Assembly (NCBI RefSeq): GCF_013318015.2
Contig: NZ_CP115841.1
Span: 620,001-684,000, forward strand
Length of the DNA stretch: 64,000 nucleotides
Direction of reading: 5' to 3'
Source of the DNA: Agrobacterium tumefaciens
Lineage (GTDB): Bacteria; Pseudomonadota; Alphaproteobacteria; Rhizobiales; Rhizobiaceae
In this document: piece by piece, positions 28,503-36,709 of the stretch
How the letters are laid out: every line of letters begins with the position of its first letter
Position numbering within the stretch: position 1 is the stretch's first letter
Notes under the pieces: generated by a model
What the model was told of the DNA's origin: nothing
The model's database searches: none
The model's input: the letters and a program-made list of their open reading frames with translations, nothing else
Translations under genes and position numbers: made by a program

Positions 28503-28973
28503 ATGGCAGGACAGGAACATCACTATGCCGTTCAGGTGAAGTGGACCGGCAATCGCGGCAAGGGTACCTCGGGCTACCGTGACTATGAACGCGACTACAC
28601 GATTTCCACGTCCGGAAAAGCGGATATCGCTGGCTCTTCAGATCCCGCCTTTCGCGGCGATGCCTCCCGCTGGAACCCGGAAGACCTGCTTGTTGCCTCG
28701 CTCTCAGCCTGCCACAAGCTATGGTACCTGCATTTCTGCTCCGTCAACGGCATCATCGTTGAAGACTATGTCGACAATGCCGAAGGCACGCTGGTTATGG
28801 AAAAGGACGGCGCCGGGCAATTCAGTGAGGTGGTGCTGAAGCCGGTCATCACCATCTCCAAGGGTGATCTTGCGCGGGCTGATGAGTTGCACCACGATGC
28901 CCACGACAAATGCTTCATCGCCCGGTCGGTGAATTTTCCCGTGCGTGTGGAGGGGACGGTGAAGGTGGTTTGA
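28503..28973 (+). CDS. OsmC/Ohr-family peroxiredoxin-like protein
   Basis: A 156-residue protein of the OsmC family, small dimeric enzymes that reduce organic peroxides with a Cys pair. It shows RGKGTSGYRDYERDY, PAFRGDASRWNPEDLLVASLSACHKLWYLHFC and HHDAHDKCFIARSVNFPV. The reactive Cys in SACHK and the resolving Cys in KCFIA are both present. ATG at 28503 with AAGGGAG upstream. It may be co-transcribed with the aminotransferase. Confidence 0.9.
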   Translation: MAGQEHHYAVQVKWTGNRGKGTSGYRDYERDYTISTSGKADIAGSSDPAFRGDASRWNPEDLLVASLSACHKLWYLHFCSVNGIIVEDYVDNAEGTLVMEKDGAGQFSEVVLKPVITISKGDLARADELHHDAHDKCFIARSVNFPVRVEGTVKVV

Positions 28974-29033
28974 GACGGATGTAGTTGCTTCCCCAGCGCG
29001 CGTAGCGGATTACTTTGCTCGGCCCAAATTCAA

Positions 29034-29107
29034 CGTCATCCTCGGGCTTGACCTGAGGATCCATAGTCGACCGGTGGTGGATCCTCGGGTCAAGCCGGAG
29101 GATGACG
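29034..29107. repeat. Near-perfect 30-bp palindromic intergenic repeat
   Basis: Arms at 29034-29063 and 29078-29107 are inverted copies matching at 28 of 30 positions, around a 14-base loop. Key blocks are CGTCATCCTCGGGCTTGA and GAGGATCCA. It sits between the convergent OsmC and amn genes, where it may act as a dispersed palindromic element, an mRNA-stabilising hairpin, or both. Confidence 0.8.
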
Positions 29108-29185
29108 ACGGAAAGGTTTCCAGCCTTTGCAGCGCCTCAAGGTGTCTGAGCAACATCACCACCTTGAGGACATGGATGCGCAAAT

Positions 29186-30691
29186 TTACTGGAATGCCGT
29201 CTCGTAGAAGCTTCTGAGCTTGCGCGAATGCAGCGTTTCCGTTGGCATGGCGGCGAGTTTCTGCACGGCGCGGATGCCGATCTGCAGATGCTGCGCAACC
29301 TGCGTGCGGTAGAACTCCGTCGCCATGCCCGGCAGCTTCAATTCGCCGTGCAGCGGCTTGTCGGAGACGCAGAGAAGGGTGCCGTAGGGCACGCGGAACC
29401 GGAAGCCGTTGGCCGCGATGGTGGCCGATTCCATGTCGAGTGCGATGGCGCGCGATTGCGACAGGCGCTTGACCGGGCCCGCCTGGTCGCGAAGCTCCCA
29501 GTTGCGGTTGTCGATCGTGGCGACGGTGCCGGTACGCATGATGCGCTTCAGCTCGAAGCCCTCGTAACCGGTGACTTCCGCAACCGCACCTTCCAGCGCC
29601 AGTTGCACTTCCGCCAGAGCCGGGATCGGCACCCAGACCGGCAGGTCGTCGTCCAGAACGTGGTCCTCACGCACATAGGCGTGTGCCAGCACATAATCGC
29701 CAAGGCGCTGGCTGTTGCGCAGGCCGGCGCAATGGCCAACCATCAGCCAGGCATGCGGGCGCAGCACGGCGATATGGTCGGTGATCGTCTTGGCGTTGGA
29801 AGGGCCGACGCCGATATTGACCAGCGTAATGCCGGCATGGCCCTTTTTCTTCAGGTGATAGGCTGGCATCTGCGGCAGGCGGCCAAGCACCGCATCCGTG
29901 TCCGGCCTGTCGGAGCCAGCGGGGGTGATGATGTTGCCCGGCTCCACGAAGGCCGTGTAGCCTTCGCCACCATTCTTCATCAACTGCCGCGCCCATGCGG
30001 CGAATTCGTCGATATAGAACTGGTAGTTGGTGAACAGCACGAAGTTCTGGAAATGGCTGGCGCTCGTTGCCGTATAATGGCTGAGGCGGGCCAGCGAATA
30101 ATCGATGCGCTGCGCGGTGAACGGCGCAAGCGGCGCGGGTTCGCCGGGCACCTGATCATATTCGCCATTGGCGATGAGATCGTCGGTGTTGTTGAGATCG
30201 GGCGTGTCGAAAAGATCGCGCAACGGCACGTCGGACAGCGAAGATGCCGCCGCCGCCTCGACATAAGCGCCTTCGCCAAAGGCGAAATGCAGCGGAATGG
30301 GCGTGGCCGATTCGGCAACCGTCACCGGAACGCCGTGGTTCTTGATCAGAAGCCCCAGCTGCTCTTTCAGGTAGTGGCGGAAAAGCTCCGGCCGGGTGAT
30401 CGTCGTCGTGTAGACGCCGGGGGAGGTGACATGGCCGTAGGAAAGGCGCGAATCGACATGACCGAAAGTGGATGTCTCGAGGCTGACCTGCGGATAACAG
30501 GCGCGGTAGCGGCCGGTAATCGGCGCACCCTTGGCAAGTTCGGTGAAGGAGTTGATGAGGAACGCCGTATTGCGTTCGTAAAGCGCGGTCAAAGCCTCGA
30601 CAGCTTCTTTCGGGTCCGTGAACGTCTGCGGCGCGAAAGGCTCGGGGCTGATGAAGGAGAAGGGCGGAATCGTTCGTTTTGCTATTGTCAT
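29186..30691 (-). CDS. amn: AMP nucleosidase
   Basis: A 501-residue cytosolic enzyme that hydrolyses AMP to adenine and ribose 5-phosphate, setting adenylate pools. The C-terminal nucleoside-phosphorylase-like domain has INIGVGPSNAKTITDHIAVLRP, MVGHCAGLRNSQRLGDYVLAHAYVRED and ALDMESATIAANGFRFRVPYGTLLCVSDKPLHGE; the N-terminal domain is specific to Amn. Length fits E. coli Amn plus a short N-terminal extension. The ATG at 30691 lacks a clear Shine-Dalgarno site. Confidence 0.93.
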   Translation of the reverse strand: MTIAKRTIPPFSFISPEPFAPQTFTDPKEAVEALTALYERNTAFLINSFTELAKGAPITGRYRACYPQVSLETSTFGHVDSRLSYGHVTSPGVYTTTITRPELFRHYLKEQLGLLIKNHGVPVTVAESATPIPLHFAFGEGAYVEAAAASSLSDVPLRDLFDTPDLNNTDDLIANGEYDQVPGEPAPLAPFTAQRIDYSLARLSHYTATSASHFQNFVLFTNYQFYIDEFAAWARQLMKNGGEGYTAFVEPGNIITPAGSDRPDTDAVLGRLPQMPAYHLKKKGHAGITLVNIGVGPSNAKTITDHIAVLRPHAWLMVGHCAGLRNSQRLGDYVLAHAYVREDHVLDDDLPVWVPIPALAEVQLALEGAVAEVTGYEGFELKRIMRTGTVATIDNRNWELRDQAGPVKRLSQSRAIALDMESATIAANGFRFRVPYGTLLCVSDKPLHGELKLPGMATEFYRTQVAQHLQIGIRAVQKLAAMPTETLHSRKLRSFYETAFQ

Positions 30692-30793
30692 GGCCCATTA
30701 TAGGAGGCCTATTTCGACAGGCAAGCGACAGAAATACGAAGAAACTGAAAAGAAACGGAAAAATGGCTGCGGCAAAGGGCGGGCGGTGAAATC

Positions 30794-30967
30794 TCAGCCG
30801 AGCGCGCCGCGTTGCAGGCTCATAAGCAGCACGAAACCGGCGCCCTTTGATGCCGGGCGGGGATCTGCCTTGTAAACTGCAAGTCCCGCCACCGGGCCTA
30901 GAAAGATCGATGCCATCAGCACCAGTCTCAGTGCGGAAAACAGGCCGTTGGAAAAGATCGTCGTCAT
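30794..30967 (-). CDS. Small single-pass membrane protein (57 aa)
   Basis: Unrecognised. It has one hydrophobic segment, ALRLVLMASIFLGPVAGLAVY, followed by a polar tail ending SLQRGALG. GAGGA lies eight bases upstream of the ATG at 30967. It begins 10 bases after the stop of a second small membrane protein gene on the same strand, so the two look like one operon. Confidence 0.6.
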   Translation of the reverse strand: MTTIFSNGLFSALRLVLMASIFLGPVAGLAVYKADPRPASKGAGFVLLMSLQRGALG

Positions 30968-30977
30968 CGGCTGGTCC

Positions 30978-31154
30978 TCACAGCACGACGGGGCAATTGG
31001 CGGCGGGTGCCGGGCTGTGCTGGCAGGCAAGCGCCGCACCCGCATTCACCCGCTGAAAGCTGCGGTTGGGATTAACGACGAGCGAGGCGAAGGACATGGC
31101 GAAGATCGCCATGAGAAACGCGAAGATTGCCAGCCGGCTGATCAACTTTGTCAT
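30978..31154 (-). CDS. Small membrane or exported protein with two cysteines (58 aa)
   Basis: Unrecognised. It has an N-terminal hydrophobic stretch, LAIFAFLMAIFAMSFASLVV, that could be a signal peptide or anchor, then a short polar region with two Cys (ACQHS and NCPVVL). The ATG at 31154 is seven bases after AGGGGA; an ATG two codons earlier is too close to that site. First gene of a two-gene unit with the 57-residue membrane protein. Confidence 0.6.
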   Translation of the reverse strand: MTKLISRLAIFAFLMAIFAMSFASLVVNPNRSFQRVNAGAALACQHSPAPAANCPVVL

Positions 31155-31319
31155 GTCCATTCCCCTTTATTGGAGTTCATGGACAGAGTTTTGCCACACT
31201 CGGACTGAACGGACCCTGAGACCCCGGTTCATATGGTGTTCAGGGAGATTAACGGGATACTTCCAGTGTGAATTAGGGCGGTGGCTGGCTTCAGCGGCCT
31301 CAAATTGCCTTCTTTTGCA

Positions 31320-31916
31320 TCACGCCGGAGAGGCTACCGCACGGGCTGTGAGTTCGTTGACGAGGCCATCGAATGCTTCGGGATTGGCGATGTCGACGAT
31401 CGGGACGTGATGGTGTCGCGCGGATGCCAGCATTTCGGTATTTTCGCGCAGGGACCGCTCAATGAAGGCGTCCATGATCCGGCGCTGGCCCGCCGTCGCA
31501 TCTTTATATCCTGCATGCGCGCGCATTCTGTCGGAGAGAAAGTCATTCTGTGCGTGAAGAAAGACCCCGGCAACCGTGCTGCCCAGCAGGGGCGCTATAA
31601 ATTCCGGCCGCAAGGCCGCGCCCTCGAAGATGACGATATTGCCAGTGCCTGTCTTGCTGTCGATCAGCCCGCGCACAAGCGGCCAGATATTCTGGTGATG
31701 CACCTTCAGAAACCAATGGATCGTTTCTGCCGACAGCTGCCTGTAATATTCCTCCACAGGCGCGGGTATGCCCGGCCATGGCCTCCCGGGGTGGCGTGCC
31801 AGGCTGTCGGTTGAAATTGCCTCGCAGTGGAGTTTTTCGCTTAACAGGCCGGCTAGGGTGCTTTTGCCGACATGGGACGTACCCGAAATCAGGATTATGG
31901 AAAGGGTGGCAGGCAT
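31320..31916 (-). CDS. P-loop kinase-like protein (2-phosphoglycerate kinase/zeta-toxin-like fold)
   Basis: A 198-residue small NTPase. The Walker A motif GTSHVGKST is at residues 12-20, followed by a kinase-like IFEGAALRPEFIAPLL strand and a LID region rich in Arg (SDRMRAHAGYKDATAGQRRIMD). The pattern matches small-molecule kinases that resemble 2-phosphoglycerate kinase; the substrate is unknown. ATG at 31916 with a weak AAGAG site upstream. No antitoxin-like gene is adjacent, so a toxin role is not supported. Confidence 0.7.
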   Translation of the reverse strand: MPATLSIILISGTSHVGKSTLAGLLSEKLHCEAISTDSLARHPGRPWPGIPAPVEEYYRQLSAETIHWFLKVHHQNIWPLVRGLIDSKTGTGNIVIFEGAALRPEFIAPLLGSTVAGVFLHAQNDFLSDRMRAHAGYKDATAGQRRIMDAFIERSLRENTEMLASARHHHVPIVDIANPEAFDGLVNELTARAVASPA

Positions 31917-32037
31917 GCGTCGCTCTTAAGAGTGTTCGTTCGGGCCGCGACGATACATCAGCGGATATATGCGTTACACATGACGTCCGTCTGCGACGAC
32001 GGACAGGCTGTTACAAGCCTGTCCGCCGCATCTTATC

Positions 32038-32376
32038 TCACAACCGCGTCCAGGTCTGGGATTTGCACAGGATTTTCAGCACGCAGCCCTTCATGCTCAG
32101 CGAATTGCCGGAAACGGTGCCGGAGCCGCTATAGGTCTTGTCATTGGCGGGATCGGTAATATCGCCCGAATAGCTGTTTCCCTTGCCGGAAAGCTTGCCG
32201 ATCTGTTTTCCCGCATGTTTGCCTGTCTTCAGCGTCACGCAGAAAGCTGCGCCGCAGGGGCCGATTACGGCTGTCTCGCCGCTCGCCGTCTTCCAGTTGC
32301 CTTCAATGGGCTCAGCAGCAAAAGCAAGGTTGCTGCCGATCAGCAGGCCTGCGGCAATCATCATCACACGCTTCAT
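32038..32376 (-). CDS. DUF2147-like small periplasmic protein
   Basis: A 112-residue exported protein: signal peptide MKRVMMIAAGLLIGSNLAFAA, then a beta-rich domain (EPIEGNWKTASGETAVIGPCG, KHAGKQIGKL, YSGSGTVSGNSLSMKGCVLKILCKSQTWTRL) that matches the DUF2147 lipocalin-like pattern. Four Cys could form disulfides. ATG at 32376 with GGAGGAG six bases upstream; the longer in-frame start at 32526 is rejected. An operator-like site lies about 70 bases upstream of the start. Confidence 0.8.
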   Translation of the reverse strand: MKRVMMIAAGLLIGSNLAFAAEPIEGNWKTASGETAVIGPCGAAFCVTLKTGKHAGKQIGKLSGKGNSYSGDITDPANDKTYSGSGTVSGNSLSMKGCVLKILCKSQTWTRL

Positions 32377-32445
32377 AAAAACTCCTCCGTCCATGTCGCG
32401 CTTTCTTTGCCCGTTTCGTCCTCCGCACGGGCATGCGGATAGTAT

Positions 32446-32463
32446 TTGACGTTCACGTAAAAG
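32446..32463. promoter_or_regulatory. Operator-like site upstream of the DUF2147 gene
   Basis: TTGACGTTCACGTAAAAG matches the site at 17280-17297 at 15 of 18 positions. It is 70-87 bases upstream of the DUF2147 start codon; on that strand it is followed by the -10-like TACTAT, so a MerR-type promoter with an elongated spacer is plausible. Confidence 0.4.
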
Positions 32464-32857
32464 GAAACAGAAAATTCCAGCTGCGAGACGGCATTTGCGT
32501 CGGTCAGGAGAGTGGGAGAGGGGCAATTCGAAAAACCGTTGTTTGGATCGTGGTGAATGAAGGGTTGAAATCCAATTCTAAAGTTTTCGTAAAATTCGCT
32601 CGAAAGTCCTTAATTTCCGCACCTCGTGATATTTAACAAAAACCCAATTTTACCAATCGTTTGCAGTTTGTTTGCGGCCCATTAATCATGCCTTTTAAGC
32701 GCCCGTTGAAAGCCTCATGACATATTGGGGTCATCAAAAGCGCAGGGAAAACCTGCCGGCCGGAAGAACAAAAAAGCCGCAAAAGACGGCAGTTCCAAAG
32801 GTTAGCCTCGACAAGAAGGCACTTGATGAAACAGGCGAGAAGACAGGGATTAAAACG

Positions 32858-33124
32858 ATGGCACGCTTTGAAATTCGCGATATCGAAATGGCAGTTGCCG
32901 GTGGCGAAACCCGCGCCGACACCCTTTGCAATCTCGGCCTGGTCTATGCGACCGGCCGGGGATGCAAGGTGGATCTGGTCGCCGCCCACAAATGGCTCAA
33001 CATCGCCGCGATCCGCGGATCGGAAAGAGCCGCTTCGCTGCGAGCAGATCTTGCCCGCAACATGACCAAGGCGGAACTGGCCGAAGCGCTGCGTGCCGCA
33101 CGCGACTGGATGACGATGCACTGA
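32858..33124 (+). CDS. Sel1-repeat-like small protein (88 aa)
   Basis: A cytosolic alpha-helical protein with one clear Sel1/TPR-like unit (ADTLCNLGLVYATGRGCKVDLVAAHKWLNIAAIRG), followed by a helical tail ending ARDWMTMH. Such single-unit Sel1-like proteins are common in Rhizobiaceae and have no assigned role. The ATG at 32858 has a CAGGGA tract upstream. The reading frame extends to 32717, but the extra N-terminus is basic and lacks a ribosome-binding site. A strong terminator follows at 33251. Confidence 0.7.
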   Translation: MARFEIRDIEMAVAGGETRADTLCNLGLVYATGRGCKVDLVAAHKWLNIAAIRGSERAASLRADLARNMTKAELAEALRAARDWMTMH

Positions 33125-33250
33125 CGCACCTTATCCGCGACAGAATTTCCGGTCCGGTTCCCTCCAGTCCCGATGACCGGTACAAACGAAAGTAAACCCG
33201 AAGGGGAATGCGGCGAGGGCTTTGAAAAGGAGCTTTTGCGCTGACACATC

Positions 33251-33290
33251 AAACCGCGACCGGCAGGAACAAGGCCGGCGCGGTTTTCTT
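33251..33290 (+). terminator. Intrinsic terminator downstream of the Sel1-like gene
   Basis: ACCGCG-a-CCGGC pairs with GCCGG-CGCGGT around a nine-base loop, followed by TTTCTT. The bulged A aside, the stem is about 11 bp. Confidence 0.8.
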
Positions 33291-33402
33291 ATGTCTGGCG
33301 ATGTCGGTTGATGGAAAACGATTCGCGAACAGTGGTTTGTCAGAGGATGTTGAATCGATGCACGCAATGGTCGATCGCACCATATGCCGCCTGGCTCGCC
33401 AT

Positions 33403-33520
33403 CCTCATCCCTTTGCCTGCCACGGGGATCCAGCCGGCACACGTCTGTGTGGCGAAAGACTCCTTTCAGCCCAAGGACTTGGGCTGGCTCGATTCCTCGT
33501 GACAAGAACAGGAATGAGGA
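33403..33520. repeat. RIME1-like intergenic repeat, copy 1
   Basis: A block of about 118 bases with two nested palindromes: the outer CCTCATCC...GGAATGAGGA ends and the inner CAGCCCAAGGACTTGGGCTG. It aligns along its length with 62531-62646, sharing TTTCAGCCCAAGGA and GTGACAAG. The design matches the RIME1 elements described in Rhizobium. It sits between convergent genes. Confidence 0.75.
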
Positions 33521-33536
33521 GAAGGCAAGCGAAACC

Positions 33537-34649
33537 TCAACCCAGCGCCTTGATGACCTTCGGCAATGCCTGTTCAAAAAGATCAAGCTTGTCATCAGGT
33601 CCCACACTCACACGAATGCAGCGGTTGAGCGGCGCCACGCCCGGCATGCGGATGAACACGCCATGTTCCATCAAGCCGTCGACGATGGCGCGGGCGTAAG
33701 TGCCGTCGCGCTGGCAATCGATGGTGACGAAATTGGTTGCCGACGGCAGGGGTGAGAGGCCGTTATTGCGGGCAATCGCGGAAATGCGATCTCGAGCCAC
33801 CGCAATTTTTCCAACGACGTCATGCAGATAGGCCTGATCCTTCAGCGCCGCCAATGCGCCGGCGACCGAAACGCGTGCCATGCCGAAATGATTGCGGATC
33901 TTGTCGAAGGCTTCGACATTGCCGAGCGTGCCGATGGCATACCCCACGCGGGCGCCGGCAAGCCCATAGGCTTTCGAGAAAGTCCGCATGCGCAGGATGT
34001 TCGGCTGGCCGATAAGGGCGTCGATGCTTGGCACGGCGCTGGCAGGTGCGGTCTCGCAATAGGCCTCGTCCAGAATGAGCAGGCAGGTTTCCGGCAGCGC
34101 ACGGGCAAAGGCCACGACCTCGCTTGCCTCCCACCAGCTTCCCATCGGATTGTCGGGATTGGCGAAATAGACCAGCGGTGCATTTTCCCGGATGACGAGA
34201 TCGAGAAGCCCGTCGAGGTTCTCGTGATCGTCGACATATGGCGTGGTCACGAGTTTTCCGCCAAAGCCGTTCACATGGTAGTTGAAGGTAGGATAACCGC
34301 CGAGCGAGGTGACCACCGGCGTTCCCGGCTCAACGATTAGCCTGGCGATCTCACCCAGCAAACCATCGACACCGCCGCCAATGGCGATATTGCCACGCGA
34401 AACGCCGTGGTGGATGGCGAGCGCTTCCTTCAGTTCGAAATTTTCCGGATCGCTGTACATCCAGGTCTCGGCCGCCGCATCCCGCATGGCCATAAGCACG
34501 GATGGGGCAGGACCGAACCCGCTTTCATTGGCGCCTATCCGCGCTTCCACCTTCAGGCCGCGGCCCCGCTCGATGGCTTCCGGGCCGACGAAGGGAACGG
34601 TTGAAGGAAGAGAGACGGCAAGCGGCGTAAGACGTGAGAAAGCGGACAT
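33537..34649 (-). CDS. HisC-like PLP-dependent aminotransferase
   Basis: A 370-residue class I/II aminotransferase. Seen are YSDPENFELKEALA, NIAIGGGVDGLLGEIARL, VYFANPDNPMGSWW (cofactor Asn), LLILDEAYCE (Asp) and RMRTFSKAYGLAGARVGYAIG (Schiff-base Lys). It is of the histidinol-phosphate aminotransferase type, but it stands alone with no his genes, so it may act on other amino acids. ATG at 34649 has only a weak upstream site; an alternative start lies 22 codons earlier. Confidence 0.85.
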   Translation of the reverse strand: MSAFSRLTPLAVSLPSTVPFVGPEAIERGRGLKVEARIGANESGFGPAPSVLMAMRDAAAETWMYSDPENFELKEALAIHHGVSRGNIAIGGGVDGLLGEIARLIVEPGTPVVTSLGGYPTFNYHVNGFGGKLVTTPYVDDHENLDGLLDLVIRENAPLVYFANPDNPMGSWWEASEVVAFARALPETCLLILDEAYCETAPASAVPSIDALIGQPNILRMRTFSKAYGLAGARVGYAIGTLGNVEAFDKIRNHFGMARVSVAGALAALKDQAYLHDVVGKIAVARDRISAIARNNGLSPLPSATNFVTIDCQRDGTYARAIVDGLMEHGVFIRMPGVAPLNRCIRVSVGPDDKLDLFEQALPKVIKALG

Positions 34650-34697
34650 TGGCTGAGATTTCCAGTACCTGTTTGAAAACCCGGCACACAATAGGTG

Positions 34698-34727
34698 CAA
34701 AAAAACCGGACGCAAGTCGCGCCCGGT
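34698..34727 (-). terminator. Intrinsic terminator downstream of the PilZ gene
   Basis: On the minus strand ACCGGGCGC-GACTT-GCGTCCGGT (9 bp with one G-T pair) is followed by TTTTTTTGC. It lies about 80 bases after the PilZ stop codon and insulates the HisC-like gene. Confidence 0.85.
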
Positions 34728-34808
34728 TACCGGATGCCTGTTTTGGAACAGTTTTTTCCACCGTCGCGCCGTGAGAGAAAGACTCGGCCGCGAATCGGCC
34801 GATGCGGC

Positions 34809-35156
34809 TCAGACGCTGGTCTCGAAACTCAGCCTGCGCACATGGTGCAGGAATTCCGCGTCGATCAACATGTTGAATCCGATGGTGACCTTTTCCTCTT
34901 CCCTGCGGATCAGGTTGCAGCCGATCTCATCGCGAATGCCGAGAATTTCCAGATAGAAATTAGTGGGCATCTCCAGATGCGGGCTGACCTCGATCTCTGC
35001 GCCGTAAAGCGAGATGCTGCGCACCAGGCAGCGCATGGTATCCTTGGCGCTGAGGTGATGCCCGATGAAGGTGATCTTTCCGGGCCGGTCGATCTGAAAC
35101 TTCTCGTATTGCTCGTCCTGCGGGACGCTTTGACGGTGATCAATATGTAAAGCCAT
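34809..35156 (-). CDS. PilZ-domain-like protein (115 aa)
   Basis: A single small beta-barrel-like protein with the PilZ pattern: YEKFQIDRPGKITFIG, then TMRCLVRSISLYGAEIEV and IGCNLIRREEEKVTIGFNML. PilZ domains usually bind cyclic di-GMP through RxxxR and (D/N)xSxxG motifs. Here the RxxxR is not evident and the second motif reads SISLYGA, so binding may be weak or lost. ATG at 35156 with GGGAGG seven bases upstream. A diguanylate cyclase is encoded elsewhere in the window but not nearby. Confidence 0.7.
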   Translation of the reverse strand: MALHIDHRQSVPQDEQYEKFQIDRPGKITFIGHHLSAKDTMRCLVRSISLYGAEIEVSPHLEMPTNFYLEILGIRDEIGCNLIRREEEKVTIGFNMLIDAEFLHHVRRLSFETSV

Positions 35157-35484
35157 GACAACCTCCCGGATTGCCTTTTCCTGATGCCAATTTTAACGCG
35201 GCTTCCTTGCCAGTGCGTGAAGGAAATCCGCGCAATTGTCTGTTCTGCGTCTCGACATGGGCCAGACCGCCTGTCGGAAGCCGATGTTTCCCTTGAGGAA
35301 ATGCATCCGGCTCCTTCCGGTTGCAAGGGTGTCGCAGTATGGGGTGATAATGTGTCATGCTTGCACCGGGCTGGTGGCGCTGTACGGTTGACGCGGGCCG
35401 TACTTGGCGTTACGCCTGATCCCGCAATATGGCTTCGCAGGGTGCGGCAAATCTGCCCATTGGCGATTGTTCTGGGAGTGAAAT

Positions 35485-36702
35485 GTGGCGGGAAGGCTGG
35501 TAATCGTCGGGGCGGGGCAGGCCGCTTTCGCGCTGGCGGCAAAGCTCAGGGCGCTGAAGGATGAGCGCCCCATCACCATCATCGGCTCGGAGGATGCCTA
35601 TCCTTATCAACGGCCGCCACTGTCGAAAAAATACCTTTTAGGCGAGATGAGCTTCGACCGGCTGATGTTTCGGCCTGAGGAGTGGTACGCGGAAAACAAT
35701 GTCGATATCCGGCTCTCCACCTTCGTGGAGGAGATAGACCGCGCTGCCAAATCCGTTCGCATGCAGGATGGCAGCACGCTTTCCTACGACAAGCTGGTAC
35801 TGGCGACCGGCGCTGCACCACGCGAGCTGCCCGCCAGCATCGGCGGCGATCTCGAAGGGGTTCTGACCGTCCGCGACAAGCGCGATGCTGACCGGCTGTT
35901 TGAGGAAATGAAACCCGGCCGCAGGCTGCTGGTTATTGGCGGTGGTTATATCGGTCTGGAAGCGGCAGCCGTCGCCCGCAAGCTCGGTCTCGAGGTCACG
36001 CTGATCGAAATGGCCGACCGCATTCTCCAGCGCGTGGCGGCAAAGGAAACCGCCGATATCATGCGCGGCATCCATCAGGAGCACGGCGTCTCCATCCGCG
36101 AAAAGACCGGCCTCGTGCGGCTCGTCGGCATGGATGGCCGGGTGGCCGCTGCCGAGCTTTCCGATGGTTCGGTGCTTGACGTGGATTTCGTCATCGTCGG
36201 CATTGGCGTAACCCCGAACGATCGCCTTGCCCGCGAATCGGGCCTCGATGTCGGCAATGGCATCGTGGTGGATGAACACACCCGCAGCTCGGACGAGGAT
36301 ATCCACGCGGTGGGGGATTGCGCGTTGCTGCCGTGGCGGGGCCAGCTTGTGCGTCTCGAATCAGTCCAGAACGCGGTTGATCAGGCCGAGGCCGCCGCTC
36401 ACGTACTGGCAGGCGCTGAAGTCGCCTATGATGCCAAACCCTGGTTCTGGTCTGATCAATACGAGGTAAAGCTGCAGATCGCCGGCTTCAACCTCGGTTA
36501 TGACGAGACGGTGCTGCGGCCCGGCGCGCGCGAAGGCAGCTGGTCGGTCTGGTATTTCCGCGACGGGCGATTCGTGGCGGTCGACGCGGTCAACGATGCC
36601 AAGGCTTATGTTTCCGGCAAAAAACTGCTCGATACCGGCGCTGAGCCGGATCGCGCCATCCTGGCGGACCCGTCCGCCGATCTGAAATTACTGCTTTCCT
36701 GA
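35485..36702 (+). CDS. Ferredoxin reductase-like FAD/NAD(P) oxidoreductase
   Basis: A 405-residue flavoprotein of the rubredoxin/ferredoxin reductase group, which feeds electrons from NAD(P)H to ferredoxin or Rieske partners of oxygenases. FAD site VIVGAGQAAFALAAKLR at the N-terminus, NAD site LLVIGGGYIGLEAAAVARKLG near residue 150, second FAD motif EDIHAVGDCALLPW, and a Reductase_C domain (PWFWSDQYEVKLQIAGFNLGYDE). The start is GTG at 35485 with GGGAG seven bases upstream. The aldolase gene follows after seven bases, so the pair forms an operon. Confidence 0.9.
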   Translation: MAGRLVIVGAGQAAFALAAKLRALKDERPITIIGSEDAYPYQRPPLSKKYLLGEMSFDRLMFRPEEWYAENNVDIRLSTFVEEIDRAAKSVRMQDGSTLSYDKLVLATGAAPRELPASIGGDLEGVLTVRDKRDADRLFEEMKPGRRLLVIGGGYIGLEAAAVARKLGLEVTLIEMADRILQRVAAKETADIMRGIHQEHGVSIREKTGLVRLVGMDGRVAAAELSDGSVLDVDFVIVGIGVTPNDRLARESGLDVGNGIVVDEHTRSSDEDIHAVGDCALLPWRGQLVRLESVQNAVDQAEAAAHVLAGAEVAYDAKPWFWSDQYEVKLQIAGFNLGYDETVLRPGAREGSWSVWYFRDGRFVAVDAVNDAKAYVSGKKLLDTGAEPDRAILADPSADLKLLLS

Positions 36703-36709
36703 GGACATC

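Noticed and set aside
29228..30703. 491-codon plus-strand frame opposite amn
   Set aside because: Antisense frame of a well-conserved enzyme; no recognisable domain.
31320..31916. Zeta-toxin of a toxin-antitoxin pair
   Set aside because: Walker A motif fits, but no antitoxin gene is adjacent and the length and context suit a small-molecule kinase.
33173..33244. 23-codon plus-strand frame downstream of the Sel1-like gene
   Set aside because: Very short, no strong ribosome-binding site and partly within the leader of a terminator.
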